From positions 3,410,001 to 3,474,000 of the forward strand of contig NZ_CP019343.1 of NCBI RefSeq assembly GCF_002117105.1: a stretch of 64,000 bases of DNA, in the 5' to 3' direction. The DNA comes from Oceanicoccus sagamiensis (GTDB lineage: Bacteria > Pseudomonadota > Gammaproteobacteria > Pseudomonadales > Dasaniaceae). Shown here piece after piece: positions 1 through 9,315 of this stretch (the first letter of the stretch is position 1; every line of letters starts with the position of its first letter). The translations under genes were made by a program, and so were the position numbers. The notes beneath the pieces are model-generated. The model ran no database searches. It saw only the letters and a program-made list of their open reading frames with translations, and had not been told where the DNA came from.

Positions 1-1
1 T

Positions 2-1066
2 CAACAGGCGCAAGTGCCTGAAATTGGTTGGGATGATGTGCAGCCTGTAGATGCTATTGGCTTGGAAGTGGGTTATCGATTAATTCCTATGGTTGATAAA
101 GCGCAGGGTGGGGAGCTACTCAGCCGAATTAAAGGTATTCGTAAAAAGCTGTCGCAGGAAGTGGGTTTTTTAATTCCTTCGGTGCATATTCGCGACAATC
201 TGGATTTAACCCCAACGGCTTACCGGATTACCTTAACGGGTGTTACTGCCGGTGAGGCAGAAATTTATCCCGACCGTGACTTGGCGATTAACCCGGGGCA
301 GGTATTTGGCAAATTGGATGGTATTCCAACCGTCGATCCGGCGTTCGGTTTAGAAGCCCTTTGGATTGACCCCTCGCAAAAAGATCAGGCCCAGACCTTG
401 GGTTATACCGTGGTCGATGCCAGTACGGTGGTGGCCACCCATATTAACCAGCTGCTACTCAAACACACCCATGAATTACTGGGCCACGATGAAGTGCAGC
501 AGATGCTGGATATGCTGGCCAAGCATTCACCCAAGTTAGTGGAGCAGCTGGCGCCGGAAATCGTGCCGATGAATGTCTTGCTGGGGGTAATGAAGAACTT
601 GCTGATGGAGCAGGTGCCCATTCGGGATTTAAGAACGATTGCTGCCGCGGTCTCGGCCAATGTAAATCTCAGTCAAGATCTTGGCGCTTTAACCGGTGCG
701 GTGCGGGTGGCTTTGCGTCGCAGTATTGTACAAAACATCTATGGAAACGACGCGGTACTGCCGGCTATAGCACTGGATCCATCAATGGAACAGTTATTGC
801 TTAAGTCAGTACATCAGGCGCAACAAAACGGGATTACTGACGATATTATTTTAGAGCCGGGGCTGGCGGAGAAGTTACAGACCGCACTGGCTGAAGCCTC
901 GCAAAAGCAAGAGATGGCGGGCAAGCCTTCGGTGTTATTGGTATCGGCACCTCTGCGCCATGTATTGGTTAAGTTTATTCGTTACAGCGCGGTTGACATG
1001 CAGGTGTTGTCTTATGCAGAAATACCGGATGACAAACAAATTACTATAGAAAGTACGGTTGGCTAA
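2..1066 (+). CDS. flhA: FlhA, flagellar type III export gate (3' part only)
   Basis: This is the C-terminal cytoplasmic half of FlhA, the export-gate protein of the flagellar type III secretion system, which docks chaperone-substrate complexes below the inner-membrane channel. The reading frame is open from the first bases of the window, so the N-terminal membrane half lies upstream; about 354 of the usual roughly 700 residues are present. The end carries the typical FlhA tail motif SAPLRHVLVKF followed by RYSAVDMQVLSYAEIP. It is followed after 30 bp by flhF, the usual flhA-flhF-fleN-fliA order of polar flagellates. Confidence 0.95.
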   Translation, partial: QQAQVPEIGWDDVQPVDAIGLEVGYRLIPMVDKAQGGELLSRIKGIRKKLSQEVGFLIPSVHIRDNLDLTPTAYRITLTGVTAGEAEIYPDRDLAINPGQVFGKLDGIPTVDPAFGLEALWIDPSQKDQAQTLGYTVVDASTVVATHINQLLLKHTHELLGHDEVQQMLDMLAKHSPKLVEQLAPEIVPMNVLLGVMKNLLMEQVPIRDLRTIAAAVSANVNLSQDLGALTGAVRVALRRSIVQNIYGNDAVLPAIALDPSMEQLLLKSVHQAQQNGITDDIILEPGLAEKLQTALAEASQKQEMAGKPSVLLVSAPLRHVLVKFIRYSAVDMQVLSYAEIPDDKQITIESTVG

Positions 1067-1096
1067 CAACAGTGGGTTAAGAAGGGGTCTTAAACA

Positions 1097-2575
1097 ATGC
1101 AAGTGAAACGTTTTGTCGCAGCCAATATGCGTCTGGCGCTGAATATGGTGCGGGAAGAAATGGGCCCTGAAGCCGTGATCTTATCCAATAAACGGGTGCC
1201 GGATGGGGTGGAAATTTTAACCGCTATTGACTCTGCGGATATCGCTCCCTCGCAGTCGTCAGAGTCAGCCACTGCTGCCAATCCTTTTCAGCAAGCGCAG
1301 GACTATCGGCCACAACAAGCTAAGCCGACAGAGCAAAAACCCAGCAAGTTAGAGATTGAAGTCGAGCGTATGCAAAACGAAGCCAAGGCGCGGGCAGAAG
1401 CTTTAGCGGCAACCTTGTCGGAGAAAAACCGTGAGATGCTAGCGCAGGCGATTAACACCGATCAAATTCCAGAGGCTGCACTTGATGAGGTCGGCCAGAC
1501 GAGTGAGTCATCTTCGTTTGAGCAAATGATGTCGCAGGCGGTGGACGAACAAATTAAAACCCCTGAAGAAACCGCCCAGCCAAATTTCTCGCAAGCCTCC
1601 TCGGTCAATACGGCTGAGCAAGATCCACAGTTGGTGCAGATGCGTCAGGAACTGCAGTCCATGCGCGACCTGTTGGAACAGCAATTATCCTCTATGGCCT
1701 GGGGGCAGTTTAATCAGCAAAATCCGCAGCAGGCGAGTTTGTGGAAACGCTTAAAACGTATGGGGGTTGGCGCTGTGCTCGCCGATCAATTACTGGCCAA
1801 GCAGACCCGTATTGGCAGCGAGGGTGATAGCGGCGGTGTCTGGCAGTCGATGATGACCGACCTGTGCCAGCAACTACCCACGGTAGATAATGACTTAATC
1901 AGCGACGGCGGTGTTTTTGCCTTTGTTGGGCCGACAGGTGCCGGTAAAACCACCACCATTGGTAAACTGGCCGCCCGGTATGTGCTGGAAAACGGGGCTG
2001 ATGATGTTGCTCTGGTAACCACTGATACTATGCGTATTGCCGCCCATGAACAGCTGCGTACATTTGGTCGTATCTTAAATGTGCCGGTGAGTATCGTCGA
2101 TAAAAATAATAGTCTGGAACGTGTCTTGTATTCATTGCGCCACAAAGCTCTGGTACTGGTGGATACCGCCGGTCTGAACCGCCAGGATGCACGGCTAAAA
2201 CCGCAGCTAGCCAGCCTGAATGAAATTGGCCAGCGCTTAAAAACCGTGCTGGTGATTCCTACCACCAGTCAGGCCGAAGTGATTAAAGCGGCTTACCATA
2301 CTTATAAAACCGATAACCTCAGCAGCTGTGTACTGACCAAACTGGATGAAACCGCCAATTTAGGTGAGTCATTAAATCTGGCTATTGATAAATCCTTGCC
2401 GGTCGCCTATAGCACCCATGGGCAGGGCATTCCTGATGATATTACGGTCGCTAACCCAAGCAGCCTGGTACGTTCAGCCATTGAGTTGGCCAAGCATATC
2501 AGCACCGATGATGAGGCCATGGCCGATGAAATGTCAGCCTTATCGAAAAACCAGGCGCTGATGGCGACCAGCTAG
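1097..2575 (+). CDS. flhF: FlhF, SRP-type GTPase for polar flagellum placement
   Basis: FlhF is an SRP54/FtsY-like GTPase that marks the cell pole for flagellum assembly. The protein (492 residues) has a B-domain start (MQVKRFVAANMRLALNMVREE), a long charged and Gln/Glu-rich linker to about residue 220, and then the NG domain. The P-loop GPTGAGKTTTIGK is near residues 278-290, DTAGL with the G3 function near 356, and the G4 motif TKLDE in the C-terminal third. It sits between flhA and the MinD-like fleN, its usual antagonist partner in flagellar number control. Confidence 0.95.
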   Translation: MQVKRFVAANMRLALNMVREEMGPEAVILSNKRVPDGVEILTAIDSADIAPSQSSESATAANPFQQAQDYRPQQAKPTEQKPSKLEIEVERMQNEAKARAEALAATLSEKNREMLAQAINTDQIPEAALDEVGQTSESSSFEQMMSQAVDEQIKTPEETAQPNFSQASSVNTAEQDPQLVQMRQELQSMRDLLEQQLSSMAWGQFNQQNPQQASLWKRLKRMGVGAVLADQLLAKQTRIGSEGDSGGVWQSMMTDLCQQLPTVDNDLISDGGVFAFVGPTGAGKTTTIGKLAARYVLENGADDVALVTTDTMRIAAHEQLRTFGRILNVPVSIVDKNNSLERVLYSLRHKALVLVDTAGLNRQDARLKPQLASLNEIGQRLKTVLVIPTTSQAEVIKAAYHTYKTDNLSSCVLTKLDETANLGESLNLAIDKSLPVAYSTHGQGIPDDITVANPSSLVRSAIELAKHISTDDEAMADEMSALSKNQALMATS

Positions 2576-2795
2576 CGCAGTGCACGAATTCGGCGGTAAA
2601 CGCTGGGCTACTGGAGTTTTGCAGCCTTAGCAGCTATAAACACAGTGGCAAACCTAAAAAAGCTTTAAATATCAGCTTATTGGGCAAGACTTTTGTATAG
2701 ATGCAGCGCTGTTGGTGTACAATGCGACAAACTAGCGATGCTAGGACTGATACAAGCAGTAGCTATAAAAATATAAATAGGAGCAGGTTCAGGCG

Positions 2796-3623
2796 ATGAG
2801 TAGTACTCACCCCGTACAAGTAATTGCTGTTACCGGTGGTAAGGGGGGCGTTGGTAAATCCAATGTCTCTATTAACTTAAGTGTCTGTCTGGCAGGAATG
2901 GGACGTCGCGTCGCCTTGCTGGATGCGGATTTAGGTTTGGCCAATATCGATGTATTGCTGGGTTTACGTCCCAAGCGCAACCTTGAAGATGTACTGGCTG
3001 GCGAGTGTTCCTTAACCGATATTATGCTCACCGGCCCCGGTGGTATTCGTATTATTCCCGCTTCTTCCGGTACTCAGCGTATGACCATGCTGGGTTCTAT
3101 GGAGCATGCCGGCCTGATCCATGCCTTTAGTGAAATCAGCGAACAAATCGATGTGTTAGTTATCGACACCGCGGCGGGTATTTCCGACTCGGTCATCAGC
3201 TTTGTTCGCGCCTCACAAGAGGTGTTAGTGGTGGTCTGTGATGAGCCTTCATCGATCACCGATGCCTACGCTCTGATTAAATTACTCAATAAAGACTATG
3301 GCGTTGACCGTTTTCGGGTGATCGCCAATATGACACGTTCGACCCAGGAAGGTCGTAATCTCTATAATAAGCTCACTCAGGTCACCGATCGCTTTCTCGA
3401 TGTGACACTGCAATATGTGGGTAATATCCCTTTTGACGAATCGGTGCGCAAGGCAGTACAACGCCAGCGTCCAGTCGTTGAACTCTCTCCTCGTAGCAAG
3501 GCTGCTCTAGCGTATAAACAATTAGCAGAAAAAGTTGATCTTTGGCCTTTGCCCTCTACGCCGCGTGGACATTTAGAATTCTTCGTGGAGCGTTTAGTGC
3601 AGGGTGTTTCCGGGCAGCAATAA
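2796..3623 (+). CDS. fleN: FleN/FlhG, MinD-like ATPase controlling flagellar number
   Basis: This MinD/ParA-family ATPase restrains flagellar number by acting with FlhF and, in pseudomonads, by antagonising the regulator FleQ. The deviant Walker A motif GGKGGVGKSN is at residues 14-23, followed by the family LLDADLGLANIDVLLG segment and VIDTAAGIS. Length (275 residues) is normal. It starts after a 220-bp gap in which I see no convincing promoter (a TACAAT at 2718 has no matching -35). The stop codon TAA overlaps the ATG I chose for fliA (TAATG), which suggests translational coupling. Confidence 0.95.
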   Translation: MSSTHPVQVIAVTGGKGGVGKSNVSINLSVCLAGMGRRVALLDADLGLANIDVLLGLRPKRNLEDVLAGECSLTDIMLTGPGGIRIIPASSGTQRMTMLGSMEHAGLIHAFSEISEQIDVLVIDTAAGISDSVISFVRASQEVLVVVCDEPSSITDAYALIKLLNKDYGVDRFRVIANMTRSTQEGRNLYNKLTQVTDRFLDVTLQYVGNIPFDESVRKAVQRQRPVVELSPRSKAALAYKQLAEKVDLWPLPSTPRGHLEFFVERLVQGVSGQQ

Positions 3624-4375
3624 TGCCGTTGTCTGAAGGGCTCGCCATGTATAGCACAGTTGAAAAATCCTCCATGGATGATGTTGTTGAACAATACGGA
3701 CCACTGGTCAAACGTATTGCCCATCATCTATTGGCGCGTATGCCCGCAAGTGTTCAGGTTGAAGACCTTATTCAGGCTGGCTTAATTGGCCTGTTAGAAG
3801 CCGCCCGTAACTACGATGCCTCCAAAGGCGCCAGCTTTGAAACCTATGCCGGTATTCGTATCCGTGGCTCGATGATCGACGATGTTCGACGCGGAGATTG
3901 GGCGCCGCGCTCAGTGCACCGCAACTCCCGTCGCGTCTCTGAAGCCCTGCGCAATGTGGAGACCCGGCTGGGCCGTGATGCCAGCGACCAGGAAGTGGCC
4001 GCCGAGCTGGATATCCCGATAGAAGATTACTACCACATGTTACAGGACTCAGCCTCCAGCAAGCTATTTAGCTATGACGAGCTGATCAGTGGTGATGACC
4101 GCCCTGAGGAACAGCTGCCCAGCGCCACCGCCAACCCCTTGGAGGGTATCGAAAGTGACGCGATGCGCCAGGGTTTGGCCAAGGCCATCGGCACCTTGCC
4201 GGAGCGGGAGCGGCTGGTATTGGCCCTGTACTACGATGAAGAACTGAATTTAAAAGAAATTGGCCATGTTTTGGGGGTAAGTGAGTCCAGAGTGAGCCAA
4301 ATTCATAGCCAGGCGGCCCTGCGCCTGCGCAGCAGAATGGTCGATTGGCAGCAATCCCCGACTGCAACGGCCTAA
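3623..4375 (+). CDS. fliA: FliA, flagellar sigma-28 factor
   Basis: Sigma factor for late flagellar and chemotaxis genes. Region 2 (LVKRIAHHLLARMP, VEDLIQAGLIGLLEAA) and region 4 (LPERERLVLALYYDEELNLKEIG, SESRVSQIHSQA) are clear. The frame is open further upstream inside fleN, but family members begin just before MYS, so I start at the ATG overlapping the fleN stop, giving 250 residues; the in-frame ATG at 3647 is the other candidate. A sigma28 promoter sits only 40-70 bp after the stop, ahead of cheY. Confidence 0.93.
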   Translation: MPLSEGLAMYSTVEKSSMDDVVEQYGPLVKRIAHHLLARMPASVQVEDLIQAGLIGLLEAARNYDASKGASFETYAGIRIRGSMIDDVRRGDWAPRSVHRNSRRVSEALRNVETRLGRDASDQEVAAELDIPIEDYYHMLQDSASSKLFSYDELISGDDRPEEQLPSATANPLEGIESDAMRQGLAKAIGTLPERERLVLALYYDEELNLKEIGHVLGVSESRVSQIHSQAALRLRSRMVDWQQSPTATA

Positions 4376-4417
4376 GTGGATTCAAGAGCCGATTTAAAAT
4401 TCCCGACACCCAATCTA

Positions 4418-4444
4418 TACAGTTTTCCGGCCATTGGCCGATAA
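4418..4444 (+). promoter_or_regulatory. Sigma-28 (FliA) promoter upstream of cheY
   Basis: TACAGTTT at 4418-4425 matches the sigma28 -35 consensus TAAAGTTT at 7 of 8 positions. After exactly 11 bp it is followed by a perfect GCCGATAA -10 element at 4437-4444. Predicted transcription start is near 4451, leaving a leader of about 150 bases before cheY. It would put the cheY-cheZ-cheA-cheB-motCD block under the FliA protein encoded immediately upstream. Confidence 0.85.
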
Positions 4445-4602
4445 GCTTTAAGTTGGTGAGATAAATACATAATTTTTCTATGAAAATCGCAATAAAAGTT
4501 GCGATAAAGTCGCCAGAATACTGGATACCCCAAGATCTGGGGCTAGACTAACTAAGTAGTGAAATTTGTACAGCAGAGCCAAATATAACGCTGGAGGTAG
4601 CT

Positions 4603-4989
4603 TTGGACAAAGATATGAAAATTCTTATTGTTGATGACTTTTCAACAATGAGGCGAATCATCAAAAACTTATTGCGTGATTTGGGGTTCACCAACACCTC
4701 AGAAGCCGACGATGGCCAGACCGCATTACCGATGTTGCAAAACGGCAATTTCGACTTTCTGGTGACCGACTGGAATATGCCGGGAATGACGGGTATTGAA
4801 CTACTCAAGGCCGTCCGTGCCGATGACCGCTTAAAAGATATGCCTATTTTGATGGTTACCGCAGAAGCCAAGCGTGACCAGATCGTAGAGGCCGCACAAG
4901 CGGGCGTTAATGGTTATGTGGTGAAGCCCTTCACCGCGGCAGTTCTGAAAGAAAAGATCGAGAAAATCTTTGAGCGAGTTGATGGCTAG
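4603..4989 (+). CDS. cheY: CheY, chemotaxis response regulator
   Basis: Single-domain receiver that carries the chemotaxis signal from CheA to the flagellar switch. Acidic pocket D11-D12, phosphoacceptor D56 ([11 protein letters not shown]), switch T86 and K108 are all present. The start appears to be TTG at 4603: GGAGGT at 4593-4598 is well spaced for it and too far from the ATG at 4615. The resulting N-terminus (MDKDMKIL) also resembles Vibrio CheY. Followed after 52 bp by cheZ. Preceded by a sigma28 promoter. Confidence 0.95.
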   Translation: MDKDMKILIVDDFSTMRRIIKNLLRDLGFTNTSEADDGQTALPMLQNGNFDFLVTDWNMPGMTGIELLKAVRADDRLKDMPILMVTAEAKRDQIVEAAQAGVNGYVVKPFTAAVLKEKIEKIFERVDG

Positions 4990-5041
4990 CCCAGCCCGCT
5001 AGACCACTCCAAAAGCCACTGACGCAAGGTATAACTACTCC

Positions 5042-5851
5042 ATGTTGGGACAAGATCAAAGCAATCCGCCTGATGAAATGTGGGATGAGCTCAAAGGCCG
5101 TGCCCGTACTCTTATCGAAAAGCTGGAATCCGGTGACTTACCCGGTGCCACCACCGCGATTGAAGAGCTAAACGAAGCCCGTGACCGCAGCATCTACCGT
5201 GAAGTCGGCAAACTAACCCGTGGCCTGCACGATGCCATTGTCAATTTTGATATCGGTGAGCCCTCCACCAGTAATGCTGATGGCGATACCGAAGAGTCAC
5301 AAATGGCCAATGCTCAGGATCGCCTGGATTATGTGATTAATCTAACGCAGAGTTCTGCCGATAAGACTATGGACATGGTAGAAGAGGGTATCCCTCTGGC
5401 TACCGAGATGGGCGAAAAAGCGGTGTCCCTGCGTGAAGATTGGGGCCGTTTAGTGAAAGGTGAGATGAATGAGGAAGAGCTTCAGGACCTCTATCACCGT
5501 ATCGACCAGTATTTAGCGCTGACCGGTGATAGCTCCAGTCAGCTCAGTGAAAAATTAAATACCATCTTGCTGGCGCAGGACTTTCAGGATCTAACCGGTC
5601 AGGTGATCAAGAAAGTGATTAGCCTGGTGCAGGATGTTGAAGTGCGTCTGGTAGAGCTGATGCGGGTGGCTGGTCAAGTTGAAGAACTGACCGGCATCGT
5701 GCGCAGCGCTGAAGAAATAGCCGCTGACGGCGCAGTGCCAGAAGGGCTGGACTCTGAGGCCGAAGGGCCGCAGCTGAATGCCGATAAGCGCGATGATGTG
5801 GTTTCCGGGCAGGATGATGTTGATGACCTGCTATCAAGTTTGGGCTTCTAA
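5042..5851 (+). CDS. cheZ: CheZ, CheY-phosphate phosphatase
   Basis: Dephosphorylates CheY-P to end the motor-reversal signal. The catalytic segment LAQDFQDLTGQVIKK is intact, with D183 and Q187 corresponding to the family's acid and catalytic Gln. The extreme C-terminus DDLLSSLGF is the conserved CheY-binding tail. The 269-residue length is a little longer than the enteric protein because of an acidic linker before the tail. It lies between cheY and cheA, as in other polar flagellates. Confidence 0.94.
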   Translation: MLGQDQSNPPDEMWDELKGRARTLIEKLESGDLPGATTAIEELNEARDRSIYREVGKLTRGLHDAIVNFDIGEPSTSNADGDTEESQMANAQDRLDYVINLTQSSADKTMDMVEEGIPLATEMGEKAVSLREDWGRLVKGEMNEEELQDLYHRIDQYLALTGDSSSQLSEKLNTILLAQDFQDLTGQVIKKVISLVQDVEVRLVELMRVAGQVEELTGIVRSAEEIAADGAVPEGLDSEAEGPQLNADKRDDVVSGQDDVDDLLSSLGF

Positions 5852-5909
5852 CAAGAGTCTCAACCTACTATTTTAAATACGAAACATTTGGTTTGCTGGG
5901 GAGTAGTGA

Positions 5910-8174
5910 ATGTTCGGTGAAGACGAAGAGATACTTCAGGATTTCCTGGTTGAGGCCGGGGAAATTTTGGAGCAATTGTCTGAACAGTTGGTTGACCTGG
6001 AACAGCGTCCCGACGACGTTGATCTTCTCAATGCCATTTTCCGTGGCTTTCATACGGTTAAGGGTGGCGCCGGTTTCCTACAGCTCAATTCCCTGGTGGA
6101 CTGTTGTCACGTTACCGAAAACCTGTTTGATATTCTCCGTAACGGCCAGCGCAGTGTTACCCCTGAACTGATGGATGTGGTGCTGCAGGCGTTAGACGCT
6201 GTTAACGCTATGTTTGAACAGGTGCAAGGTGGTGAAGACCCCGAAGCCGCCGACCCCGCATTACTAGCCAGCCTTGAAGCTTTGGTTAAAGGCGATGATG
6301 CTGCAGCCGCAGCACCGGCTGCTGCCCCCGCAGCTGCTGAGCCTGAGGGTGATATCACCGATGCTGAATTTGAACAATTTTTAAGTGCTATTGCCGAGCC
6401 CGGTGAGGGTGAGGCGCCAGCATCAGCGGCTGCACCAGCACCAGCACCGGCCGCCGCAGCCAGCGACGGTGACGAAATCACCGATGATGAGTTTGAATCG
6501 CTACTCGACGAAATACATGGCAAGGGTAAGCATGGTGGCACTCCCGCCGAGGCTGCCGCCGCTCCAGCACCGGCGGCTGCTCCAGCTGCCGCGGCTGAGA
6601 ATAGCGATAGTGATGAAATCACTGATGACGAATTTGAAGCCTTGCTGAACGACTTACATGGCGGCGCCGCTCCCGGCTCCTCCAAGGCCAGTGAATTTGC
6701 TGCCGCCAAACAAGGTTCAGTGGCTCCAACCCCAGCTGCTGGTGGGGCTGGTGGTGGCGACCTTATTGATGATAATGAATTTGAAGCGCTGCTAGATCAG
6801 CTACATGGCAAGGGTCAGGGCCCAACGGTTGCCGCCTCAGGTGCTGCGGCTCCAGAACAAGCTGCGGCAGCAACACCGCCACCTGCGGCTAAAAAGCCGG
6901 CGCCTGCAACAAAACCCCCGGCAGAGAAAAAAGCCCCAGCGGCCAAAGCCCCTGCCGAGAAAAAAGCTGCTCCAGCGAAAAAGGCCGCCTCAAAAGATGG
7001 AGCCCCCGCCGCAGAAGCCACGGTCCGAGTGGATACCCAGCGTCTTGATGACATTATGAATATGGTGGGTGAGCTGGTACTGGTGCGTAACCGTCTGGTT
7101 CGTCTGGGTGCGAAAAGCGGCGATGAAGTCATGACCAAAGCGGTTTCCAACCTCGATGTTGTAACCGCTGATTTGCAAACGGCAGTCATGAAAACCCGTA
7201 TGCAACCGATCAAAAAAGTCTTTGGTCGTTTTCCTCGCGTGGTCAGGGATTTGGCCCGTAACCTGAAAAAAGAAATTACCCTTGAATTAGAAGGGGAAGA
7301 GACTGATCTGGATAAAAACCTGGTTGAGGCGCTGGCCGATCCGCTGGTTCACCTGGTTAGGAACTCCGTCGATCACGGTATTGAAATGCCGGATGATCGT
7401 GAGAGTGCTGGCAAGCCACGAGTGGGCAAAATTGTATTGGCAGCGGAGCAGGAAGGGGACCATATCTTACTGTCTATCACTGATGATGGCGGCGGTATGG
7501 ACCCGAATATGCTACGCCAAAAGGCTATAGAAAAAGGCCTTTTTGACGAAGATGCCGCAGCCCGTTTAAGCGATAGCGAATGTTTTAATATTATCTTTAT
7601 GCCCGGTTTTTCCACCAAAACCGAAATCTCCGATGTCTCTGGACGAGGCGTGGGGATGGATGTAGTAAAAACCAAAATCACCCAATTAAACGGCTCGGTT
7701 GAAATTACCTCGAAAGTGGGTGAGGGCACCCGTTTAGAAATTAAAGTGCCATTAACTCTGGCGATTATGCCGACCTTAATGGTGATGTTAGGTGATCAAA
7801 CCTTCGCTTTCCCACTGGTCAGCGTCAACGAAATTTTCCATATGGATCTGACTCGCACCAATGTGGTGGACGGTCAGGAAGTGGTGACGGTCAGGGACAA
7901 AGCACTGCCGCTATTTTATTTGAAGCAATGGCTGGTTGATGGCGCTCATGCTACTGAGCCTGCCGAAAGCGCCCATGTGGTTATTGTGACGGTGGGCACA
8001 CATCGAGTCGGTTTTGTGGTTGACCAATTGATTGGTCAGGAAGAAGTGGTTATCAAACCTCTGGGTAAAATGTTGCAAGGTACGCCGGGCATGGCGGGTG
8101 CAACCATTACTGGTGATGGTCGTATTGCGTTGATTCTTGATGTGCCGAGTATGCTAAAACGCTATGCAGGCTAG
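5910..8174 (+). CDS. cheA: CheA, chemotaxis histidine kinase
   Basis: Kinase of the chemoreceptor array. Order: Hpt domain with phospho-His H48 (FRGFHTVKGGAGF), a very long Ala/Pro-rich linker (about residues 130-370), dimerisation helix pair beginning VDTQRLDDIMNMVGELV, HATPase (NSVDHGIE, DDGGGMD, GRGVGMD) and the C-terminal CheW-like domain. The linker holds four copies of an acidic motif of the form DEITDDEFEALL..LHG, two followed by GKG. The linker's Pro/Ala/Lys segment just before the dimerisation helices is low complexity. At 754 residues it is longer than enteric CheA (about 650). Confidence 0.96.
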   Translation: MFGEDEEILQDFLVEAGEILEQLSEQLVDLEQRPDDVDLLNAIFRGFHTVKGGAGFLQLNSLVDCCHVTENLFDILRNGQRSVTPELMDVVLQALDAVNAMFEQVQGGEDPEAADPALLASLEALVKGDDAAAAAPAAAPAAAEPEGDITDAEFEQFLSAIAEPGEGEAPASAAAPAPAPAAAASDGDEITDDEFESLLDEIHGKGKHGGTPAEAAAAPAPAAAPAAAAENSDSDEITDDEFEALLNDLHGGAAPGSSKASEFAAAKQGSVAPTPAAGGAGGGDLIDDNEFEALLDQLHGKGQGPTVAASGAAAPEQAAAATPPPAAKKPAPATKPPAEKKAPAAKAPAEKKAAPAKKAASKDGAPAAEATVRVDTQRLDDIMNMVGELVLVRNRLVRLGAKSGDEVMTKAVSNLDVVTADLQTAVMKTRMQPIKKVFGRFPRVVRDLARNLKKEITLELEGEETDLDKNLVEALADPLVHLVRNSVDHGIEMPDDRESAGKPRVGKIVLAAEQEGDHILLSITDDGGGMDPNMLRQKAIEKGLFDEDAAARLSDSECFNIIFMPGFSTKTEISDVSGRGVGMDVVKTKITQLNGSVEITSKVGEGTRLEIKVPLTLAIMPTLMVMLGDQTFAFPLVSVNEIFHMDLTRTNVVDGQEVVTVRDKALPLFYLKQWLVDGAHATEPAESAHVVIVTVGTHRVGFVVDQLIGQEEVVIKPLGKMLQGTPGMAGATITGDGRIALILDVPSMLKRYAG

Positions 8175-8205
8175 ATCATTTAACAGTTGAGTTAAGAGGT
8201 AAGGA

Positions 8206-9306
8206 ATGACGGTTTCCGTCTTAGTGGTTGATGACTCCGGATTTTTTCGCCGCAGACTGGGTGAGATGATCAATGGGTTTGACGGTTTAAAAGTTGTTGG
8301 CGCCGCCAGCAATGGCCGTGAAGCGATAGATATGGTTTTAAAACTAAAACCTGATGTCGTGACTATGGATTACGAAATGCCGGTGATGGATGGTATTACC
8401 GCCGTACGGCATATTATGGAGCAGTGCCCAACCCCCATCTTAATGTTCTCATCCCTAACCTATGAAGGTGCCAGGGTTACATTGGATTCCTTAGAGGCCG
8501 GCGCAGTTGATTACCTGCCCAAAAATTTTGAAGAAATCTCTAAAAGCTCGGCGGTACTCAAGAAAAAATTAGCGGAAAGAATTTTAACAGTAGCCGGTGC
8601 TGGTAAGGGCAATGCCTTAAAAAGCTCGATGGCCCCTGCACCAGCTGCTAAAACCGCTGCACCGGCTCCAGCCCCGTCACCAACACCCGCGACAGCGGCT
8701 AAACCGGCAGCCCCTGCAAGACCCGTATCCCCCAGAAATCGGCGACAGGATTTTGAGTTGGTAGCGATAGGGACTTCGACCGGTGGCCCCGTTGCCTTAC
8801 AAAATGTATTAACCCAGTTGCCGGCAAGTTTTCAGTTGCCCATTGTGTTGATTCAGCATATGCCTTCAACCTTTACCGCAGCCTTTGCGGAGCGCTTAAA
8901 TTCACTGTGCAAAATCAGTGTTGTCGAAGCCAAAGACGGCGACACCTTGCGTCCCGGTGTTGCTTTGTTGGCTCCCGGTGGCAAGCAGATGATGATTGGC
9001 AAAGGCGGCAGAATAAAAGTTTTACCCGGTGATGAGCGGTTAAATTATAAACCCTGTGTCGATGTTACTTTTGGGTCGGCGGCCAATGCCTTTAGCAATA
9101 AAGTACTGGCTATTGTATTAACCGGAATGGGTTCTGACGGTTGTGAAGGCGCAAAATTATTAAAACAAAAAGGCGCAAAAGTTTGGGCGCAAGATGAACA
9201 AACGTCGGTTATTTACGGTATGCCGATGGCAGTTGCCAAAGCCAATCTTACCGATGAGGTGCTGCCTCTGTCCAAGATTGGCCAGCGCCTTAGTGAAATA
9301 GGTTAG
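8206..9306 (+). CDS. cheB: CheB, receptor methylesterase/deamidase
   Basis: Receiver domain with phosphoacceptor D55 (VTMDYEMPVMDG), an Ala/Pro linker (about residues 145-180), and the methylesterase domain with nucleophile Ser in GTSTGGP, His in IQHMP and Asp in GMGSDG. It removes methyl groups from chemoreceptors as the adaptation step. It has the normal length for a one-receiver CheB. No cheR is present in this window. It follows cheA after 31 bp and precedes the stator genes by 9 bp. Confidence 0.95.
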   Translation: MTVSVLVVDDSGFFRRRLGEMINGFDGLKVVGAASNGREAIDMVLKLKPDVVTMDYEMPVMDGITAVRHIMEQCPTPILMFSSLTYEGARVTLDSLEAGAVDYLPKNFEEISKSSAVLKKKLAERILTVAGAGKGNALKSSMAPAPAAKTAAPAPAPSPTPATAAKPAAPARPVSPRNRRQDFELVAIGTSTGGPVALQNVLTQLPASFQLPIVLIQHMPSTFTAAFAERLNSLCKISVVEAKDGDTLRPGVALLAPGGKQMMIGKGGRIKVLPGDERLNYKPCVDVTFGSAANAFSNKVLAIVLTGMGSDGCEGAKLLKQKGAKVWAQDEQTSVIYGMPMAVAKANLTDEVLPLSKIGQRLSEIG

Positions 9307-9315
9307 GGTGCCGTT

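Noticed and set aside
6107-6709. 200-codon frame opposite the CheA linker
   Set aside because: Ala/Ser-rich mirror of the Ala/Pro linker, expected from the codon bias there.
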